DNA from: Lachnospiraceae bacterium
Lineage (GTDB): Bacteria; Bacillota; Clostridia; Lachnospirales; Lachnospiraceae
Direction: 5' to 3'
NCBI GenBank assembly: GCA_017521605.1
Contig: JAFXCD010000045.1
Coordinates: forward strand, 124,001-188,000
DNA length: 64,000 nucleotides
Notes under the pieces: model-generated
Databases searched by the model: none
What the model saw: only the letters and a program-made list of their open reading frames with translations
Told to the model about the DNA's origin: nothing
Translations under genes and position numbers: made by a program
In this document: one piece after another, positions 61,966 to 64,000 of the stretch
Position numbering within the stretch: position 1 is the stretch's first letter
Layout of the letters: every line of letters starts with the position of its first letter

Positions 61966-63282
61966 ATGAATATCGTATTATTATCCGGAGGTTCCGGAAA
62001 GCGTCTTTGGCCCTTGTCCAATGACATACGTTCCAAGCAGTTTATAAAGATCTTTAAGCAGGAGGATGGAACCTATGAGTCCATGGTACAGCGTGTGTAC
62101 CGTCAAATCAAGGAGGTAGACCGAGAGGCTACAGTGACCATAGCTACTTCCAAGACTCAGGTTTCCGCCATTCATAACCAGTTAGGGGATCATGTGGGTG
62201 TGTCAGTAGAACCTTGTCGTAGAGATACTTTCCCTGCCATAGCATTAGCAACTGCTTATCTGGTAGATGTGATGCAGGTGGATCCGGAGGAATCAGTGGT
62301 GGTATGTCCTGTAGATCCTTATGTTGAGAAGGATTATTTTCAGGCTTTGAAGGGACTAAGCGATCAGGCAGATAAGGGGGAGGCTAACCTGGTGCTTATG
62401 GGTATTGAGCCTACTTATCCCAGCGAGAAGTATGGATATATTATTCCTGAAAGTGACGAAGCAACCTCTTATGTAAAGACCTTTAAGGAGAAGCCTACCG
62501 CTGAAGTGGCAGAAGAATATATCAAGCAGGGTGCTTTGTGGAATGGTGGTGTCTTTGCCTATAAATTGAAATATGTTTTGGAAAAGGCTCATGAGTTAAT
62601 TGATTTTACGGATTATGAGGACTTGTATGAGAAATATGAGACTTTGACTAAGATTTCCTTTGACTACGCTGTGGTTGAGAAGGAGGATAAAATCCAGGTG
62701 ATGCGATTCGCAGGCCAGTGGAAGGACCTTGGTACCTGGAATACTCTAACGGAAGCTATGGAGGAAAATGTGGTTGGTAAGGGGATCCTGAATGAAAAAT
62801 GCAGTGGTGTACATATCATCAATGAGATGGATGTGCCGGTGCTTGCCATGGGACTTACAGATGTGATTATTTCAGCCAGTCCTGAAGGAATCCTGGTGTC
62901 AGATAAGGAACAAAGCTCTTATATTAAGCCTTATGTGGATGGTATAGAACAACAGATTATGTTTGCCGAGAAGTCCTGGGGAAGTTACCGTGTCATGGAT
63001 GTGGAAGCAGAAAGTATGACTGTCAAGGTCACTCTGAATCCCGGACACAGTATGAATTATCACAGTCATAAATATCGCGATGAAGTTTGGGTAGTGATAG
63101 CAGGAACGGGCAAAACTATCATAGATGGTATGGTGCAGCATGTAAGTGCAGGAGATGTGTTAACTATGAGTGCCGGCTGTAGACATACCATACAGGCGGA
63201 AACAGAGCTGAAACTCATAGAAGTGCAGCTGGGTAAGGAGATTTCTGCTCAGGATAAGCAGAAGTTTGAATTAGAGTATTGA
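61966..63282 (+). CDS. manC: Mannose-1-phosphate guanylyltransferase with C-terminal cupin
   Basis: It forms GDP-mannose from GTP and mannose-1-phosphate. The N-terminal nucleotidyltransferase domain (1-270) has LLSGGSGKRLWPLSN, VCPVDPY, EKPTAEVAEEYIKQGALWNGGVF and WKDLGTWNTL; the cupin domain (about 320-438) has EKSWGSYRVMD and HSHKYRDEVWVV. This matches type II ManC, in which the cupin may also act as phosphomannose isomerase; a separate ManA gene follows. 17 bases after ugd. Confidence 0.93.
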   Translation: MNIVLLSGGSGKRLWPLSNDIRSKQFIKIFKQEDGTYESMVQRVYRQIKEVDREATVTIATSKTQVSAIHNQLGDHVGVSVEPCRRDTFPAIALATAYLVDVMQVDPEESVVVCPVDPYVEKDYFQALKGLSDQADKGEANLVLMGIEPTYPSEKYGYIIPESDEATSYVKTFKEKPTAEVAEEYIKQGALWNGGVFAYKLKYVLEKAHELIDFTDYEDLYEKYETLTKISFDYAVVEKEDKIQVMRFAGQWKDLGTWNTLTEAMEENVVGKGILNEKCSGVHIINEMDVPVLAMGLTDVIISASPEGILVSDKEQSSYIKPYVDGIEQQIMFAEKSWGSYRVMDVEAESMTVKVTLNPGHSMNYHSHKYRDEVWVVIAGTGKTIIDGMVQHVSAGDVLTMSAGCRHTIQAETELKLIEVQLGKEISAQDKQKFELEY

Positions 63283-63350
63283 TTCGGGGCTAAGTAAACG
63301 GCTTAGTAGCCGGATAACGGAAGTTCTGAAAGAATTGGCAGGAGACGTGA

Positions 63351-64000
63351 ATGGACAACAAGCCGTTTTTATTGCAGCCGGTCGGCAAGGATTACTTGTG
63401 GGGAGGTCGCAGACTGAATGATGAGTTTGAAAAGAATATTGACATGTCCCCCTTGGCGGAGACTTGGGAGTGCAGCACTCATCCGGATGGACTTTCCATT
63501 GTAGCCAGTGGCGAATATGCAGGGCGTGATTTGGCAAGTGTTTTGCAGGAACATCCTGAGTATCTGGGTACGCATCCGGAAACAAAGGGCGAGTTACCGA
63601 TATTAATTAAGTTTATCGATGCCAATCAGGACTTGTCCGTACAGGTTCATCCCACGGATGAATATGCCCGTAATAACGAGAATGGGGCATGGGGCAAGAC
63701 GGAAATGTGGTATGTGCTGGACGCAGCCAATGAGGCTAAGCTTATTTATGGTCTAAAGCATGATATGGAGCCTGTGCAGCTTAAAAGAGCATTGGAGTCA
63801 GGGATTGTTGAGAAATATTTGCAGAAGGTGCCTATTTGTAAGGATGATGTATTTTTTGTCCCGGCAGGAACCATACACGCTATCGGTGCAGGAGCTTTAG
63901 TAGCCGAAATCCAACAAAGCAGCAATCTGACCTATCGTTTGTATGATTATGAACGTGTGGACAAGCAGGGAAATAAACGAAAGCTTCATGTAGACAAGGC
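63351..64000 (+). CDS. manA: Mannose-6-phosphate isomerase, class I (partial, runs off the window)
   Basis: It interconverts fructose-6-phosphate and mannose-6-phosphate, feeding GDP-mannose. The ATG at 63351 follows GGCAGGAGACGTGA; 216 codons are open to the right edge. It starts with FLLQPVGKDYLWGGRRLND and has the zinc ligands in VQVHPTDEYA, GKTEMWYVL and PAGTIHAIGAGALVAEIQQSS, as in class I isomerases of Firmicutes. The C-terminal third is missing only because the window ends. Confidence 0.93.
   Translation, partial: MDNKPFLLQPVGKDYLWGGRRLNDEFEKNIDMSPLAETWECSTHPDGLSIVASGEYAGRDLASVLQEHPEYLGTHPETKGELPILIKFIDANQDLSVQVHPTDEYARNNENGAWGKTEMWYVLDAANEAKLIYGLKHDMEPVQLKRALESGIVEKYLQKVPICKDDVFFVPAGTIHAIGAGALVAEIQQSSNLTYRLYDYERVDKQGNKRKLHVDK

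Overview
The window looks like a chromosomal segment of a low-GC Gram-positive anaerobe of the Clostridia, most likely Lachnospiraceae. This is inferred from the gene content: a T-box leader ahead of pheST, class B sortases, BspA-type leucine-rich surface proteins, a CpsB/CpsC/CpsD tyrosine-phosphorylation module, PilZ and VanZ proteins, and strong AGGAGG-type ribosome binding sites. No rRNA, tRNA or CRISPR array was seen.

Region 1 (1-9.7 kb): acetate kinase; a two-component system with an exported FG-GAP-like protein and a membrane-anchored accessory protein; a fused N-acetylmuramoyl-L-alanine amidase/NodB deacetylase; and two related lipoproteins, the second carrying the domain twice. Region 2 (9.7-23 kb): housekeeping genes, with a phenylalanine-type T-box, pheS, pheT, an M18 aminopeptidase, queA, PilZ, VanZ, a tiny lipoprotein, tyrA (reverse), a capsule-type glycosyltransferase (reverse), an EF-G paralogue, and three small reverse-strand genes, one of them Cys/Gly-rich. 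Region 3 (23.2-29.6 kb): a class B sortase next to a 1589-residue LRR/InlB-repeat cell-wall protein ending in a PKTGD sorting signal, plus a small secreted LRR satellite.

Region 4 (29.7-64 kb) is one long same-strand surface-polysaccharide locus. A good promoter (29704-29732) drives a conserved head: PHP phosphatase, Wzz-like protein, BY-kinase, a second sortase and the initiating sugar-phosphate transferase. At about 34.5 kb base composition drops sharply and a variable cassette begins. It contains CDP-glucose synthesis and dehydration; an HMGL-type aldolase, an acetolactate-synthase-like enzyme, an SDR and a DXS-like enzyme (a candidate branched-chain sugar route); a complete ADP-L-glycero-D-manno-heptose set (gmhA, hldE, gmhB, hldD) with a GT9 transferase; polymerase-like and flippase genes; a pyruvyl transferase paired with an FrhB-like Fe-S protein; and an O-antigen ligase/polymerase-like gene whose 3' end returns to the backbone composition. 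After a decayed IS66 transposase remnant comes a phosphonate cassette: a three-domain PEP mutase fusion, a phosphonoacetaldehyde reductase and a phosphonopyruvate decarboxylase, which together predict CMP-activated 2-hydroxyethylphosphonate. After a second gene remnant, a terminator and a new promoter, the backbone resumes with UDP-glucuronate epimerase, UDP-glucose dehydrogenase, ManC and the start of ManA, which runs off the window.

Read together, region 4 builds an exopolysaccharide or capsule from GDP-mannose, UDP-uronic acids, ADP-heptose and an unusual CDP-sugar, probably decorated with pyruvate and phosphonate. Its synthesis is controlled by tyrosine phosphorylation. All functions are read from sequence motifs; no search or alignment was run.
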